14,091 nucleotides of DNA from Pseudoselenomonas ruminantium (GCA_002448495.1 DJYL01000062.1:1-14091); one strand, 5' to 3'. Shown: positions 1 through 8,552, counted from the first letter of the stretch. Notes: a model not told the origin generated them from the letters alone. Made by a program: numbers and translations.

Positions 1-1453
1 TATCTGTCTGGCCAAGGCTTTGCTTAGGGAGCCGGATTTTCTCTTTTTGGACGAGCCGACCAACCATCTCGATATTGGCATGATTGAATGGCTTGAGGGC
101 TTTTTGCGTACTTATCGCGGCGGGGTGCTGATTATCTCCCATGACCGTTATTTCCTCGATAAGGCTGCTACCCGCATGGTGGAACTGGAAAATCATACCG
201 TCACCAGCTATGAGGGCAATTATACCTACTTTATGCGGGTCAAGACGGCCCGCCGGGAGGCGCTTAAATCCGCCTATGAAAAGCAGCAGGAGCATATCAA
301 AAAGACGGAGGAATACATCCGCAAGTACAAGGCGGGCATCAAGTCCAAGCAGGCCAGAGGGCGGCAGAGTCAGCTTAACCGTTTGGAGCGCATTGTTCTG
401 CCGCCGGAGGCCGCATCCTTTAACTACTTTGCCTTCCATAAGCCGCCTGAATGTGCGCAAAGAGTGGCAGAACTGGAGGAAGTTACCTTCGGCTATGGCA
501 GTGAGCCGGTGTTTAAGGATTTGTCCCTGCTGATTCGCAATGGTGACGGCGTGGCGCTTGTCGGCCCCAATGGTGCAGGCAAGACCACTTTGCTCAAAGT
601 GCTCGTCGGTGAGCTCGAAGCTGCCAAAGGCCGGATAAAAATTGGCAGCCGCGTAAAAATCGGCTATTTTTCCCAGCAGCATGAAACCCTGCATATGGAT
701 ATGACGGTGCTCGATGAAATCATCTACACCTATGGCGTGGATGAGGAACAGGCCCGCCGCTATCTGGGGGCATTTCTGTTCCACGGGGACGAGGTTCTGC
801 GCAAGATTGGTGACCTGTCCGGCGGGGAGCAGTCCCGTGTGGCGTTTTTGAAACTTATGCTTACGGGGGCGAATTTCCTGATTTTGGACGAACCGACCAA
901 CCATCTGGATATTCCCGCCAGAGAAGCGGTAGAAGAAGCCCTGATGGCTTATCCCGGCACCTTCCTAGCCGTATCCCATGACCGCTACTTCCTCGATAAA
1001 GTGGCCAACTGCACGCTGGAACTCGATAACGGACAGCTTACGGAGTACAGCGGCAATTACAGCTATTATCTGATGAAGAAAGAAGCCGAACGGGAGGCCG
1101 CAGAAGAAGCGCGTTTGGAAGCAGAAGCTGCTAAACATGCTGTGAAAAAAGCTGCCAAGCCTGCGGCAGAAGTCCGGCAGGCCGCAGCCGAAAAAGCCGC
1201 TGCCAAGGAGCGGGCCGAAGCAGGCAAGCTGGCCAGCATGAGCGATGCCAAGCGTACGGAGATGATTCAGCGCGCCGAAGCGGAAATCGCCATGGCGGAG
1301 GCGGAATTAAAGGGGCTGGAATTTCAGATGAACCAGCCGGCAGTGCAGGCTGACCCCGCCGAGAGTCAGCGGATTGCCGAAGCATACGCCGCCAAGGAAG
1401 CGGAAATCGAAGAACGCTATGCCAAGTGGGAACGGCTCACAGACTGTGAATAA
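1..1453 (+). CDS. ABC-F family ATPase (3' part, 5' end outside window)
   Basis: This is a soluble ABC protein with two nucleotide-binding domains and no membrane segments. Members of the ABC-F family act on ribosomes, in translation or in antibiotic protection. The reading frame is open from base 2, so the start and the first Walker A and signature motifs lie upstream of the window. Visible in order are Walker B of domain 1 (FLFLDEPTNHLD, nt 38-73), a basic interdomain linker with KSKQARGRQ (about nt 340-370), Walker A of domain 2 (GPNGAGKTTLLK, nt 563-598), the signature LSGGEQSR (815-838) and Walker B (LILDEPTNHLD, 878-910). These are followed by an Ala/Glu/Lys-rich, probably coiled-coil tail (about nt 1070-1450). 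The linker resembles the YdiF-like subgroup, but I do not assign a subtype. The stop is TAA, and recD2 follows 24 bp later on the same strand. Family call is firm; the exact role is unknown. Confidence 0.93.
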   Translation, partial: ICLAKALLREPDFLFLDEPTNHLDIGMIEWLEGFLRTYRGGVLIISHDRYFLDKAATRMVELENHTVTSYEGNYTYFMRVKTARREALKSAYEKQQEHIKKTEEYIRKYKAGIKSKQARGRQSQLNRLERIVLPPEAASFNYFAFHKPPECAQRVAELEEVTFGYGSEPVFKDLSLLIRNGDGVALVGPNGAGKTTLLKVLVGELEAAKGRIKIGSRVKIGYFSQQHETLHMDMTVLDEIIYTYGVDEEQARRYLGAFLFHGDEVLRKIGDLSGGEQSRVAFLKLMLTGANFLILDEPTNHLDIPAREAVEEALMAYPGTFLAVSHDRYFLDKVANCTLELDNGQLTEYSGNYSYYLMKKEAEREAAEEARLEAEAAKHAVKKAAKPAAEVRQAAAEKAAAKERAEAGKLASMSDAKRTEMIQRAEAEIAMAEAELKGLEFQMNQPAVQADPAESQRIAEAYAAKEAEIEERYAKWERLTDCE

Positions 1454-1477
1454 GTTACGGCAGGAGGGAGTAAAGTT

Positions 1478-3697
1478 ATGGCTGATAACAACGAGCAGAT
1501 GGCGCTGGGCTTTGCCCCGGGAGCCGTACAGGAAGAAATAGAAGGTTTGGTCGATAGCATTATCTTTGCCAGCGAAGATGGCAAATTTGCGGTCTTTCGC
1601 CTGCAACCTGCCGGTCAGAACAGCCGCGTGACGGTGACGGTGAGCTGTGAACCGCCTTTGGTCGGACAGCAGGTGCACCTTAGCGGCGCATGGGTCACGC
1701 ATCCCCGCTTTGGCCAGCAGTTCAAAGCGGCAAGCCTTCGTCTGGAAGCACCGACCAGCGTGGAGGGCATAGAGCGCTTTCTTGCCTCCGGTGTCATAGA
1801 TGGTATTGGCCCGGCTATGGCCAAACGCTTGGTGGCTAAGTTCGGTGCGGACACTTTGGATGTGATTGAGCAGAAGCCTAAGCTGTTGGAAACCGTAGAG
1901 GGCATTGGCAAAAAGACGGCACAGAAGATTGTCGCGTCTTATACTGCTCAGTCGGAACTTAGGGAAATCATGCTCTGGCTCGAAAGCCATAATGTGTCCG
2001 GCTCGTTTGCGGCGCGGATTTTCAAGAAGTACAGTTCCTTTGCTCTGGATGTACTCGAAAACCATCCGTATAAACTCGCGCAGGAGGTGGAGGGCATTGG
2101 CTTTGCCACCGCCGATGCCATTGCCGCAAGTCTTGGCATGGCCGGTGATGATGAAAACCGCGTGGCGGCAGGCATTGACTATGCCCTGCAGCAGATTTCC
2201 ACCAACGGACATTGCTGCATTCCCGAACAGCCTTTGATTGAGCGCACGGCAAAACTCTTGCGGGTAGATGCGCTGCGTGTGGGCGAGGTGCTTAAAAAAC
2301 AGCTTAAACTTCAACGGCTGGCGGTGGAGTCTGTAGGCGGGACAACGCTTATCTATTCGCCTTATCTCTATCGGGCGGAGAAGAAGGTTGCCCGCAAGCT
2401 CCTGTACCTCCAGCGCTATGCGGATGTGCTCAATGTGGAAAATCCTGAGGGCATGGTGGCGCATTGGGAAGAAATGACCGGTCTTGATTTGGCCAAGGCG
2501 CAAAAAGAAGCGATGATAGCGGCCCTGACACATGGCATACTCGTCCTTACCGGTGGCCCCGGCACAGGCAAGACCACCGTGGTGCGGGGCATGATTGATA
2601 TGCTGGAAATGGCCGGCCTCGAAATCCTTCTGGGAGCACCCACGGGCAGAGCGGCCAAGCGCTTGGCCGAAGCCACAGGCCGCAAGACCATGACAGTGCA
2701 TCGCATGCTCGAAGCGCAGGGCGGGCGGCAGGAGGATGGTTCCTCCATGTTTGCCAAGGACGCTGACGAGCAGTTAGAAGCCGATGCCATCATTCTTGAT
2801 GAAGTGTCCATGATGGATATTGTGCTCATGCAGCATTTTTTGGATGCCGTGCCTGATGGCTGTCATGTGATTCTCGTGGGTGACGTAGACCAGCTGCCCG
2901 CCGTAGGCCCCGGCTCCGTGCTCAAGGATATTCTGCGCTCGGAGGTCATTCCCTCTGTGCGGCTGACCGAAGTCTACCGTCAGAATGAGGAGAGCACCAT
3001 TGTCTTAAATGCCCATGCCATCAATGCGGGCAGACTCCCGCTGTGTAAGCCTGCCGGAGATTTTCAGTTCTGGGAGATAGCCGACCCCGCAGAGGTGGCA
3101 AGGAACATCGTGCACCTGTGCAAGGAAATTCTGCCCAAGCAGGGCTGGAACCCCTTGACTGATGTGCAGGTACTTTCTCCCATGCATCGGCAGGAATGCG
3201 GCGTGGAGAATCTCAACAAGCTTCTGCAGGAGGCGCTTAATCCGCCTGCCGCTTACAAGGCCGAGTACAAGAACAGTATCCGTACCTTCCGCTTGCAGGA
3301 CAAGGTCATGCAGACCAAGAACAACTACAGCAAAATGGTTTTTAACGGGGATATCGGCTTTATCACCGCCGTGGAGTCCGACCATCTTACCGTAAGTTTC
3401 AGCGAAGATTTGCAAGTGGACTATGAGAAAAACGAGCTGAATGAACTCCAGCTGGCCTATGCCATGAGCGTGCACAAGAGTCAGGGCAGTGAATACCCCG
3501 TAATCATTCTGCCGCTTACGCCGGGACACTATATCATGCTGCAAAGAAATCTGCTCTATACCGCCGTGACCCGCGCCAGCAAACAGGTTATTCTCTTAGG
3601 CACGAAAGCTGCCCTTAACACCGCCGTAGAAAACGACAGAACCCGCAAGCGTTATACTCTGCTTGCTGAACGGCTGGCGGGGGCGCTGAATGAATAA
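1478..3697 (+). CDS. recD2: RecD2-type ATP-dependent 5'-3' DNA helicase
   Basis: This is a superfamily 1B DNA helicase of the RecD2 type, found in bacteria without a need for RecBC partners and involved in DNA repair and replication stress. The 739-residue length is normal for the family. The N-terminal part carries an OB-like region and tandem helix-hairpin-helix motifs (around residues 108, 140 and 204, each with an xGIG core), which separate RecD2 from RecD of RecBCD. The motor domain has Walker A GGPGTGKTT (359-367, K365) and Walker B DEVSMMD (441-447). The C-terminus has the UvrD-like motif AMSVHKSQGSEYP and then LYTAVTRASKQVILLG. The start ATG follows a strong AGGAGGGAG ribosome site. 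The gene is co-directional with the ABC-F gene, 24 bp downstream, so the two may be cotranscribed. All key motor motifs are intact. Confidence 0.95.
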   Translation: MADNNEQMALGFAPGAVQEEIEGLVDSIIFASEDGKFAVFRLQPAGQNSRVTVTVSCEPPLVGQQVHLSGAWVTHPRFGQQFKAASLRLEAPTSVEGIERFLASGVIDGIGPAMAKRLVAKFGADTLDVIEQKPKLLETVEGIGKKTAQKIVASYTAQSELREIMLWLESHNVSGSFAARIFKKYSSFALDVLENHPYKLAQEVEGIGFATADAIAASLGMAGDDENRVAAGIDYALQQISTNGHCCIPEQPLIERTAKLLRVDALRVGEVLKKQLKLQRLAVESVGGTTLIYSPYLYRAEKKVARKLLYLQRYADVLNVENPEGMVAHWEEMTGLDLAKAQKEAMIAALTHGILVLTGGPGTGKTTVVRGMIDMLEMAGLEILLGAPTGRAAKRLAEATGRKTMTVHRMLEAQGGRQEDGSSMFAKDADEQLEADAIILDEVSMMDIVLMQHFLDAVPDGCHVILVGDVDQLPAVGPGSVLKDILRSEVIPSVRLTEVYRQNEESTIVLNAHAINAGRLPLCKPAGDFQFWEIADPAEVARNIVHLCKEILPKQGWNPLTDVQVLSPMHRQECGVENLNKLLQEALNPPAAYKAEYKNSIRTFRLQDKVMQTKNNYSKMVFNGDIGFITAVESDHLTVSFSEDLQVDYEKNELNELQLAYAMSVHKSQGSEYPVIILPLTPGHYIMLQRNLLYTAVTRASKQVILLGTKAALNTAVENDRTRKRYTLLAERLAGALNE

Positions 3698-3721
3698 GGA
3701 ACCTCGTCCGGCGTCAGATAA

Positions 3722-3862
3722 TCCACAGCCAAAGCATTTCCAAAAATAAAAAAACAATATTTCTATTTCTTCAGCAAAGGTGGCTATACCCAGCCGGTGA
3801 TAGAACGGGCAAGGCGAGAAGGCTGTGTGCTGATAGGGATTGACGATTTGTATGAATTTTAA
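3722..3862 (+). pseudogene. C-terminal remnant of a DUF234-type AAA ATPase (probable)
   Basis: One frame is open for 46 codons between a TAA at 3719-3721 and a TAA at 3860-3862. It has no credible start codon or ribosome site. The translation ends with FFSKGGYTQ and then LIGIDDLYEF. This resembles the end of DUF234-domain ATPases (often called archaeal-type ATPases), where a 'LFSKSGFT' segment is followed by a short helix and a hydrophobic strand ending in a 'L..L' stretch at the C-terminus. The upstream part of such a gene (ATPase domain and most of DUF234) is missing, and recD2 ends only 24 bp before. I read this as the tail of a deleted accessory gene. The family match is from memory of the motif and needs a profile search. 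It could also be a chance open stretch. Confidence 0.5.
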
Positions 3863-3865
3863 CAT

Positions 3866-3898
3866 CGGGCACACAAAACTTTTGTGTTCTCGGTCATT
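3866..3898 (+). terminator. Imperfect hairpin before pyrH; weak terminator or operator
   Basis: The inverted repeat ACACAAAA/TTTTGTGT (3871-3878 and 3880-3887) is extended outward, after one mismatch, by CGGG (3866-3869) pairing with CTCG (3888-3891 with a shift of one base). A short T-stretch (ATTTT, 3896-3900) follows. As a terminator it is AU-rich and weak. It overlaps the likely pyrH -35 box, so it may act as a regulatory site. It is the only hairpin I see between recD2 and pyrH. Confidence 0.4.
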
Positions 3899-3910
3899 TT
3901 CATGTATAAT
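3882..3910 (+). promoter_or_regulatory. Predicted sigma-70-type promoter of pyrH operon
   Basis: The -10 box TATAAT (3905-3910) matches consensus exactly. TTGTGT (3882-3887) sits 17 bp upstream and matches TTGACA at four of six positions. The pyrH start codon lies about 60 bp downstream. The -35 box forms the right arm of an inverted repeat, so a protein binding there could block RNA polymerase. Confidence 0.65.
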
Positions 3911-3928
3911 GTAAGTTAGTGTGAGTAA

Positions 3929-4693
<765 letters not shown>

Positions 4694-4694
4694 T

Positions 4695-5252
4695 ATGGTA
4701 AAAGATATTTTAAGCTCCCATGAAGAGCGTATGCAGAAATCCATTGATGCGTTGAAGCGTGAATTTGCATCCCTGCGTGCTGGCCGCGCTACGCCGTCCC
4801 TCTTGGACAAGGTTATGGTAGATTACTATGGCACGCCGACGCCGGTTAACCAGATTGCCAAAGTGGCTGTTCCGGAACCGCGCATGATTATGATTCAGCC
4901 TTATGAGAAATCCATGCTTCATGAGGTGGAAGTAGCCATCATGAAGTCGGATTTGGGCCTGTCCCCGAACTCGGATGGTACGGCTATCCGCCTGGCTATT
5001 CCGGCTTTGACGCAGGAACGCCGTCAGGAACTCGTGAAGACGGTCAACAAGAAGGCAGAAGAAGCTAAGGTAGCTATCCGCAATGTGCGCCGTGATGGCA
5101 ACGATGCCATCAAGAAGCTGGAAAAGGGCAAGGAAATCACGGAGGACGAATCCAAGAAAGCTCAGGAATCCATGCAGAAGCTGGCGGATAAGTATGTAAA
5201 AGTGGTGGATACTACCCGCGCCGGCAAGGAAAAGGAAGTCATGGAAGTCTGA
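4695..5252 (+). CDS. frr: Ribosome recycling factor
   Basis: RRF, together with EF-G and IF3, splits the post-termination ribosome. The 185-residue length is exactly standard. The tRNA-shaped two-domain fold is indicated by the N-terminal helix with SLRAGRATPSLLD (27-39), the domain II segment VDYYGTPTPVNQIA, and the C-terminal helices containing RNVRRDGNDAIKKLEK, where the conserved arginine used for ribosome binding lies. AGGAGG sits just ahead of the ATG, at the end of pyrH. The stop TGA overlaps the ATG of the next small ORF by one base, suggesting coupled translation. Confidence 0.97.
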   Translation: MVKDILSSHEERMQKSIDALKREFASLRAGRATPSLLDKVMVDYYGTPTPVNQIAKVAVPEPRMIMIQPYEKSMLHEVEVAIMKSDLGLSPNSDGTAIRLAIPALTQERRQELVKTVNKKAEEAKVAIRNVRRDGNDAIKKLEKGKEITEDESKKAQESMQKLADKYVKVVDTTRAGKEKEVMEV

Positions 5253-5461
5253 TGATTCCTGATGTTGCGGCACTCCCGTGGAAAGAAGCAGAAGTCCGGC
5301 TGCGGGAAGCAAATGTATCTTATACAACGGAACGGACTCGTCCCACGCGGGATTTTTTCCCCGTGGATGAGGATAGATGGTATGTTATTCGCCAGCGTGA
5401 GGGAGCAGACGGCAAGCTGCTCATCACATTGGCGGCTAAACAAATTCCTAAGGAGGTGTAA
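5252..5461 (+). CDS. Small PASTA-like protein of unknown function
   Basis: A 69-codon ORF starts at an ATG that overlaps the frr stop (TGATG) and ends 3 bp before the ferredoxin start. It has no signal peptide or membrane segment. The sequence looks like one compact alpha/beta module: IPDVAALPWKEAEVRLREANV at the N-terminus and WYVIRQREGADGKLLITLAAK near the end. This follows the PASTA domain pattern (a 'PDV.GL...EA...L...' helix, then 'V..Q....G', then a final hydrophobic strand). Unlike typical PASTA units it is single, cytosolic and not attached to a kinase or penicillin-binding protein. Its tight overlap with neighbours supports it as a real gene. Function is unknown, and the domain resemblance is inference. 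Confidence 0.7.
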   Translation: MIPDVAALPWKEAEVRLREANVSYTTERTRPTRDFFPVDEDRWYVIRQREGADGKLLITLAAKQIPKEV

Positions 5462-5464
5462 CAC

Positions 5465-5635
5465 ATGGCTTACAAAATTGGTGAGGATTGCATTTCTTGC
5501 GGTTCCTGCGCTGCTACCTGCCCAGTTGAGGCAATCAGCGAAGGTGCTGAACACTATGAAATCGACCCGGATAAGTGCGTAGAGTGCGGCGCTTGCGCTG
5601 CCGGCTGCCCGGTATCTGCTATCGAGGCTCCCTGA
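5465..5635 (+). CDS. 2[4Fe-4S] bacterial-type ferredoxin
   Basis: This 56-residue electron carrier is of the clostridial type. It holds two CxxCxxCxxxCP motifs: C9, C12, C15, C19-P20, and C38, C41, C44, C48-P49, each set binding one [4Fe-4S] cluster. The two halves are related by internal duplication. An AGGAGGTG ribosome site (ending near 5459) precedes the ATG at 5465. It is the last gene before a strong terminator, so it is probably the final cistron of the pyrH-frr transcript. Such ferredoxins serve many fermentative oxidoreductases; the specific partner cannot be read from the sequence. All eight cysteines are present. Confidence 0.95.
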   Translation: MAYKIGEDCISCGSCAATCPVEAISEGAEHYEIDPDKCVECGACAAGCPVSAIEAP

Positions 5636-5644
5636 CGCGACTTT

Positions 5645-5683
5645 GCAAGCCCCTCTGGTGCTTTTGGCAGAGGGGCTTGTTTT
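5645..5683 (+). terminator. Strong rho-independent terminator after ferredoxin gene
   Basis: CAAGCCCCTCT (5646-5656) pairs perfectly with AGAGGGGCTTG (5669-5679), an 11-bp GC-rich stem with a 12-nt loop, followed directly by TTTT (5680-5683). It begins 10 nt after the ferredoxin stop and separates the pyrH unit from the uppS unit. Confidence 0.9.
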
Positions 5684-5693
5684 GCATTATGAA
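5664..5693 (+). promoter_or_regulatory. Possible uppS promoter nested in the terminator
   Basis: TTGGCA (5664-5669) lies in the loop and right arm of the terminator and matches the -35 consensus at five of six positions. TATGAA (5688-5693) lies 18 bp further on and matches the -10 box at four of six. With only 37 bp between the terminator T-run and the uppS start, a promoter here is the simplest way to start the uppS operon, but the -10 is weak. Confidence 0.35.
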
Positions 5694-5720
5694 ATAAATT
5701 TTCCTAGTGAGGGATTTTAT

Positions 5721-6536
5721 ATGATAAAGAAAATATTGAGCAAAGCGGTTACTTCTTTGGCTGGCCGTGATGATTTTGAAATTCCGGAACATGATTCACC
5801 GCTGTTTGCCGAAATTGACTGGGATAAACTTCCCCGCCATGTGGCAGTAATTATGGACGGAAATGGCCGTTGGGGCAAGGAGCATAGTGTACTGCGTACG
5901 GCTGGCCATAGTGCCGGCGTGGGAACGCTCAAGAACATCCTGAAGACGGCCATCGGGCTGAAGCTGGATGCGCTGACGGTCTATGCTTTTTCCACGGAAA
6001 ACTGGAAGCGTCCGGAAACCGAGGTTAATTTCCTGATGAATCTCTTTTACGAGAGCCTCAAAAAGGAGCTGCAGGAACTGCATGAAGATAATGTGCAGAT
6101 TCACTTTATTGGCCGTATTGATGGCCTGCCGGAATCTCTGCAGAAGCAGATGCATGAGGCAGAAGACCTCATGAAGAACAACACGGGTGTCAAGTTCAAT
6201 GTTGCTGTCAACTATGGCGGGCAGGATGAACTGGTGCGGGCAGTCAAAAAAATCGCTGCTGATGTGCAGGCCGGGAAAATTTCGCCTGAAGCAATTGACG
6301 AAACTCTGGTGGAAAACAGTTTGGATACCTGCGGCAACCTGCCCGTGGATTTGGTTATCCGCACCAGTGGGGATATGCGTCTGTCGAACTTCCTGCTGTG
6401 GCAGGCGGCTTATGCAGAGTTCTATTTTACAGATGTGAACTGGCCGGATTTCTCTCCGGAGTGTTTCGTGGATGCGATGAAGGCTTTTGCCAATCGTGAC
6501 CGCCGCTTTGGCGGGCTCAATGACAATAAGAAATAA
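5721..6536 (+). CDS. uppS: Isoprenyl transferase (undecaprenyl diphosphate synthase)
   Basis: This cis-prenyltransferase condenses isopentenyl diphosphate units onto farnesyl diphosphate to make the C55 lipid carrier for peptidoglycan and other envelope polymers. It has the family motifs HVAVIMDGNGRWG (40-52, catalytic D46), RTAGHSAG (59-66), FSTENWKRP, NVAVNYGGQDELV and DLVIRTSGDMRLSNFLLWQ. I chose ATG 5721, behind GTGAGGG (5707-5713). The open frame extends upstream to 5643, but that extension crosses the terminator. At 271 residues it is a little longer than typical (~250), owing to a ~20-residue N-terminal extension with a short amphipathic start. It heads the lipid/isoprenoid operon; Dxr and IspG, two steps that feed its substrate, are encoded downstream. 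Confidence 0.95.
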   Translation: MIKKILSKAVTSLAGRDDFEIPEHDSPLFAEIDWDKLPRHVAVIMDGNGRWGKEHSVLRTAGHSAGVGTLKNILKTAIGLKLDALTVYAFSTENWKRPETEVNFLMNLFYESLKKELQELHEDNVQIHFIGRIDGLPESLQKQMHEAEDLMKNNTGVKFNVAVNYGGQDELVRAVKKIAADVQAGKISPEAIDETLVENSLDTCGNLPVDLVIRTSGDMRLSNFLLWQAAYAEFYFTDVNWPDFSPECFVDAMKAFANRDRRFGGLNDNKK

Positions 6537-6551
6537 TGGGAGCGTTGCTGT

Positions 6552-7379
6552 TTGTTAGTTAGAATTATCACCGGAATTATCGGCATTACTGCGGCGGCCT
6601 TTGTCATTCAGACGGGGGGCGTGGTCTTTGCCGGTTTTACGCTTTTACTGATGCTGTTGGCCTGGTTTGAGTATGTACGGGCTTTTTCGGAGCGTGGGAT
6701 GGGAATTGCCTTAGTTACAGGCTTTATCGCTTTGGCGGCTATGTGGTATGCTGCCTGGCAAAAGCCGGAACTTCTGGCACTGGCCTGCCCGCTCATCGTA
6801 CTGGTTATGCTGTTGGAAAGCGTACTGATGCGCGGTTCGACCTCCATTATGGATGCATTGGCTTCAGGAGCCGGACTTATTTACATTGGTTTCCCGTTCA
6901 CTTGCCTGCTCCAGCTGCGGGGCATGCTGCCGGAGACGGTTTTCAGTACGGAAATCAGCAGTTTCACCTTTGGCTGTGCCTTTGTCTGGATTATGTTTAT
7001 CGGCACTTGGGCAAGCGATACTTTTGCTTATTTTACGGGTACGGCCATCGGACGGCATAAGCTTTGCCCGTCTATTAGTCCCAATAAGACGATTGAAGGT
7101 TTTATGGGTTCGGTTATTGGCACTACGGCAGTAGTTGCCGGTCTGGGCTGGTATTTGAACCTGCCCCTGCAGGAAATGGCAATTTTGGGTTTGCTGATTG
7201 CCATTTTTGCCACGCTGGGGGATTTGGTGGAATCCGTGGCCAAACGTTATGTGGGCATCAAGGATTCCGGGAACATCATTCCCGGTCATGGCGGGGTATG
7301 GGACCGCTTTGACAGCGTTCTCTTTACGGCACCGCTGGTCTTTTATTTTGTACAGTTTGTGAATCTTCTGGGGAAGTGA
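6552..7379 (+). CDS. cdsA: Phosphatidate cytidylyltransferase (CDP-diglyceride synthase)
   Basis: This integral membrane enzyme makes CDP-diacylglycerol from phosphatidic acid and CTP, the branch point for phospholipid synthesis. The 275-residue chain is mostly hydrophobic with about eight probable membrane segments. It carries the C-terminal CDP-diglyceride synthase signature at 226-255 (KRYVGIKDSGNIIPGHGG then DRFDS), including the conserved metal-binding and catalytic acidic residues. The start is TTG at 6552, 9 nt after GGGAG (6538-6542); no in-frame ATG fits the N-terminal membrane helix. It begins 15 bp after uppS stops, and dxr begins 6 bp after its own stop. Confidence 0.95.
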   Translation: MLVRIITGIIGITAAAFVIQTGGVVFAGFTLLLMLLAWFEYVRAFSERGMGIALVTGFIALAAMWYAAWQKPELLALACPLIVLVMLLESVLMRGSTSIMDALASGAGLIYIGFPFTCLLQLRGMLPETVFSTEISSFTFGCAFVWIMFIGTWASDTFAYFTGTAIGRHKLCPSISPNKTIEGFMGSVIGTTAVVAGLGWYLNLPLQEMAILGLLIAIFATLGDLVESVAKRYVGIKDSGNIIPGHGGVWDRFDSVLFTAPLVFYFVQFVNLLGK

Positions 7380-7385
7380 TAACAG

Positions 7386-8537
7386 ATGAAAAATATTGCA
7401 GTATTGGGCTCTACGGGCTCTATCGGCACGCAGACCCTTGAAGTCGTGCGCCGCAATCCGGAGCTTTTCCATATATCGGTGCTCGCGGCCAATTCCCGCG
7501 ATGAACTCTTTGAGGCGCAGGTTCGTGAGTTTGAACCGGAACTGGCGGTATTGGCAGATGATGCTGCCTATAACCGCTTAAAGAGCCGTTACAGCGGCAA
7601 GACGAAACTTGCCGGCGGCCGTCAGGCATTTATTGATGCCGCGGCTTTTGATGGCGTGGATACGGTGGTTACATCCATGATGGGCTTTGCCGGTCTGGAA
7701 CCCACCATGAAGGCTTTGGATGCCAAGAAAAATATCGCTCTTGCCAATAAGGAAACTTTGGTCGTAGCCGGGGAAATCGTGACCCGCCGTGCGAAGGAGC
7801 AGGGTGTTAAGATTCTGCCGGTGGACAGCGAACATTGTGCGTTCTTCCAGTGCCTGCAGGGCGAGAAAATGGAGTCCATTGAAAAGCTGCTGCTGACCTG
7901 TTCCGGCGGCCCCTTCCGTGGCAAGAAGCGCGAAGATTTGCTGGAGGCCACGAAAGCGCAGGTGCTTGCCCATCCGACATGGAATATGGGACAGAAGATT
8001 ACCGTAGATTCGGCCAGTCTGGTCAACAAGGGGCTGGAAGTAATCGAAGCCAAGTGGCTTTATGGTGTGAGCTATGACCAGATTCAGGTGGTGGTTCATC
8101 CGCAGAGTATCGTGCATTCCATGGTGCAGTTCCGCGATGGAGCGGTAATTGCCCAGCTGGGGTCTACGGATATGAAGCTGCCGATTCAGTACGCCTTGAC
8201 CTATCCTGACCGTGTGCAGTCCAGCTTTGACCGTCTGGATTTCTGGCAGATGAAGGATTTGACTTTTAGTAAGCCCGATACGGAGACCTTCAAGGGCTTA
8301 AAGTTTGCTTATGAGGCAGGCGCTATGGGCGGCAGCATGCCTTGTATCTTTAATGCTGCCAATGAAATTGCTGTAGGGGCATTCCTGCGTGATGAAATCA
8401 AATTCCTCTCGATTTATGACATCATCGAGGAAACGATGCTCAAGCGGGAGTGCATTGTCGAGCCTACGTTGGAGGAACTTTTTGAGGAAGACCGTTGGGC
8501 AAGGGAGTTTGCCACGGAAGTTTTGCGAAAGTTGTAA
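7386..8537 (+). CDS. dxr: 1-deoxy-D-xylulose 5-phosphate reductoisomerase
   Basis: Dxr performs the first committed step of the MEP isoprenoid pathway, converting DXP to MEP with NADPH and a divalent metal; it is the target of fosmidomycin. The 383-residue length is typical. The NADPH loop GSTGSIG is at 8-14. The metal-binding residues are D147 and E149 (in DSEH) and E218 (in NKGLEVIEA), with N214 and K215 of the substrate site in place, and HPQSIVHSMV follows. The segment usually written DSATLMNKG reads DSASLVNKG here, a mild variation. It lies between cdsA and rseP, an arrangement common in bacteria. Confidence 0.97.
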   Translation: MKNIAVLGSTGSIGTQTLEVVRRNPELFHISVLAANSRDELFEAQVREFEPELAVLADDAAYNRLKSRYSGKTKLAGGRQAFIDAAAFDGVDTVVTSMMGFAGLEPTMKALDAKKNIALANKETLVVAGEIVTRRAKEQGVKILPVDSEHCAFFQCLQGEKMESIEKLLLTCSGGPFRGKKREDLLEATKAQVLAHPTWNMGQKITVDSASLVNKGLEVIEAKWLYGVSYDQIQVVVHPQSIVHSMVQFRDGAVIAQLGSTDMKLPIQYALTYPDRVQSSFDRLDFWQMKDLTFSKPDTETFKGLKFAYEAGAMGGSMPCIFNAANEIAVGAFLRDEIKFLSIYDIIEETMLKRECIVEPTLEELFEEDRWAREFATEVLRKL

Positions 8538-8552
8538 AAGGACGGTGACATT

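Noticed and set aside
1307..2701. A 464-codon open frame on the - strand, opposite the ABC-F end and recD2
   Set aside because: It lies wholly over well-supported genes, has no recognisable domain and is rich in His/Arg/Cys typical of antisense frames. Long antisense frames arise here from GC-biased third codon positions.
5643..5720. Upstream extension of uppS to an earlier start
   Set aside because: The extension runs through the terminator stem and lacks a ribosome site; ATG 5721 has both a GTGAGGG site and the expected N-terminus.
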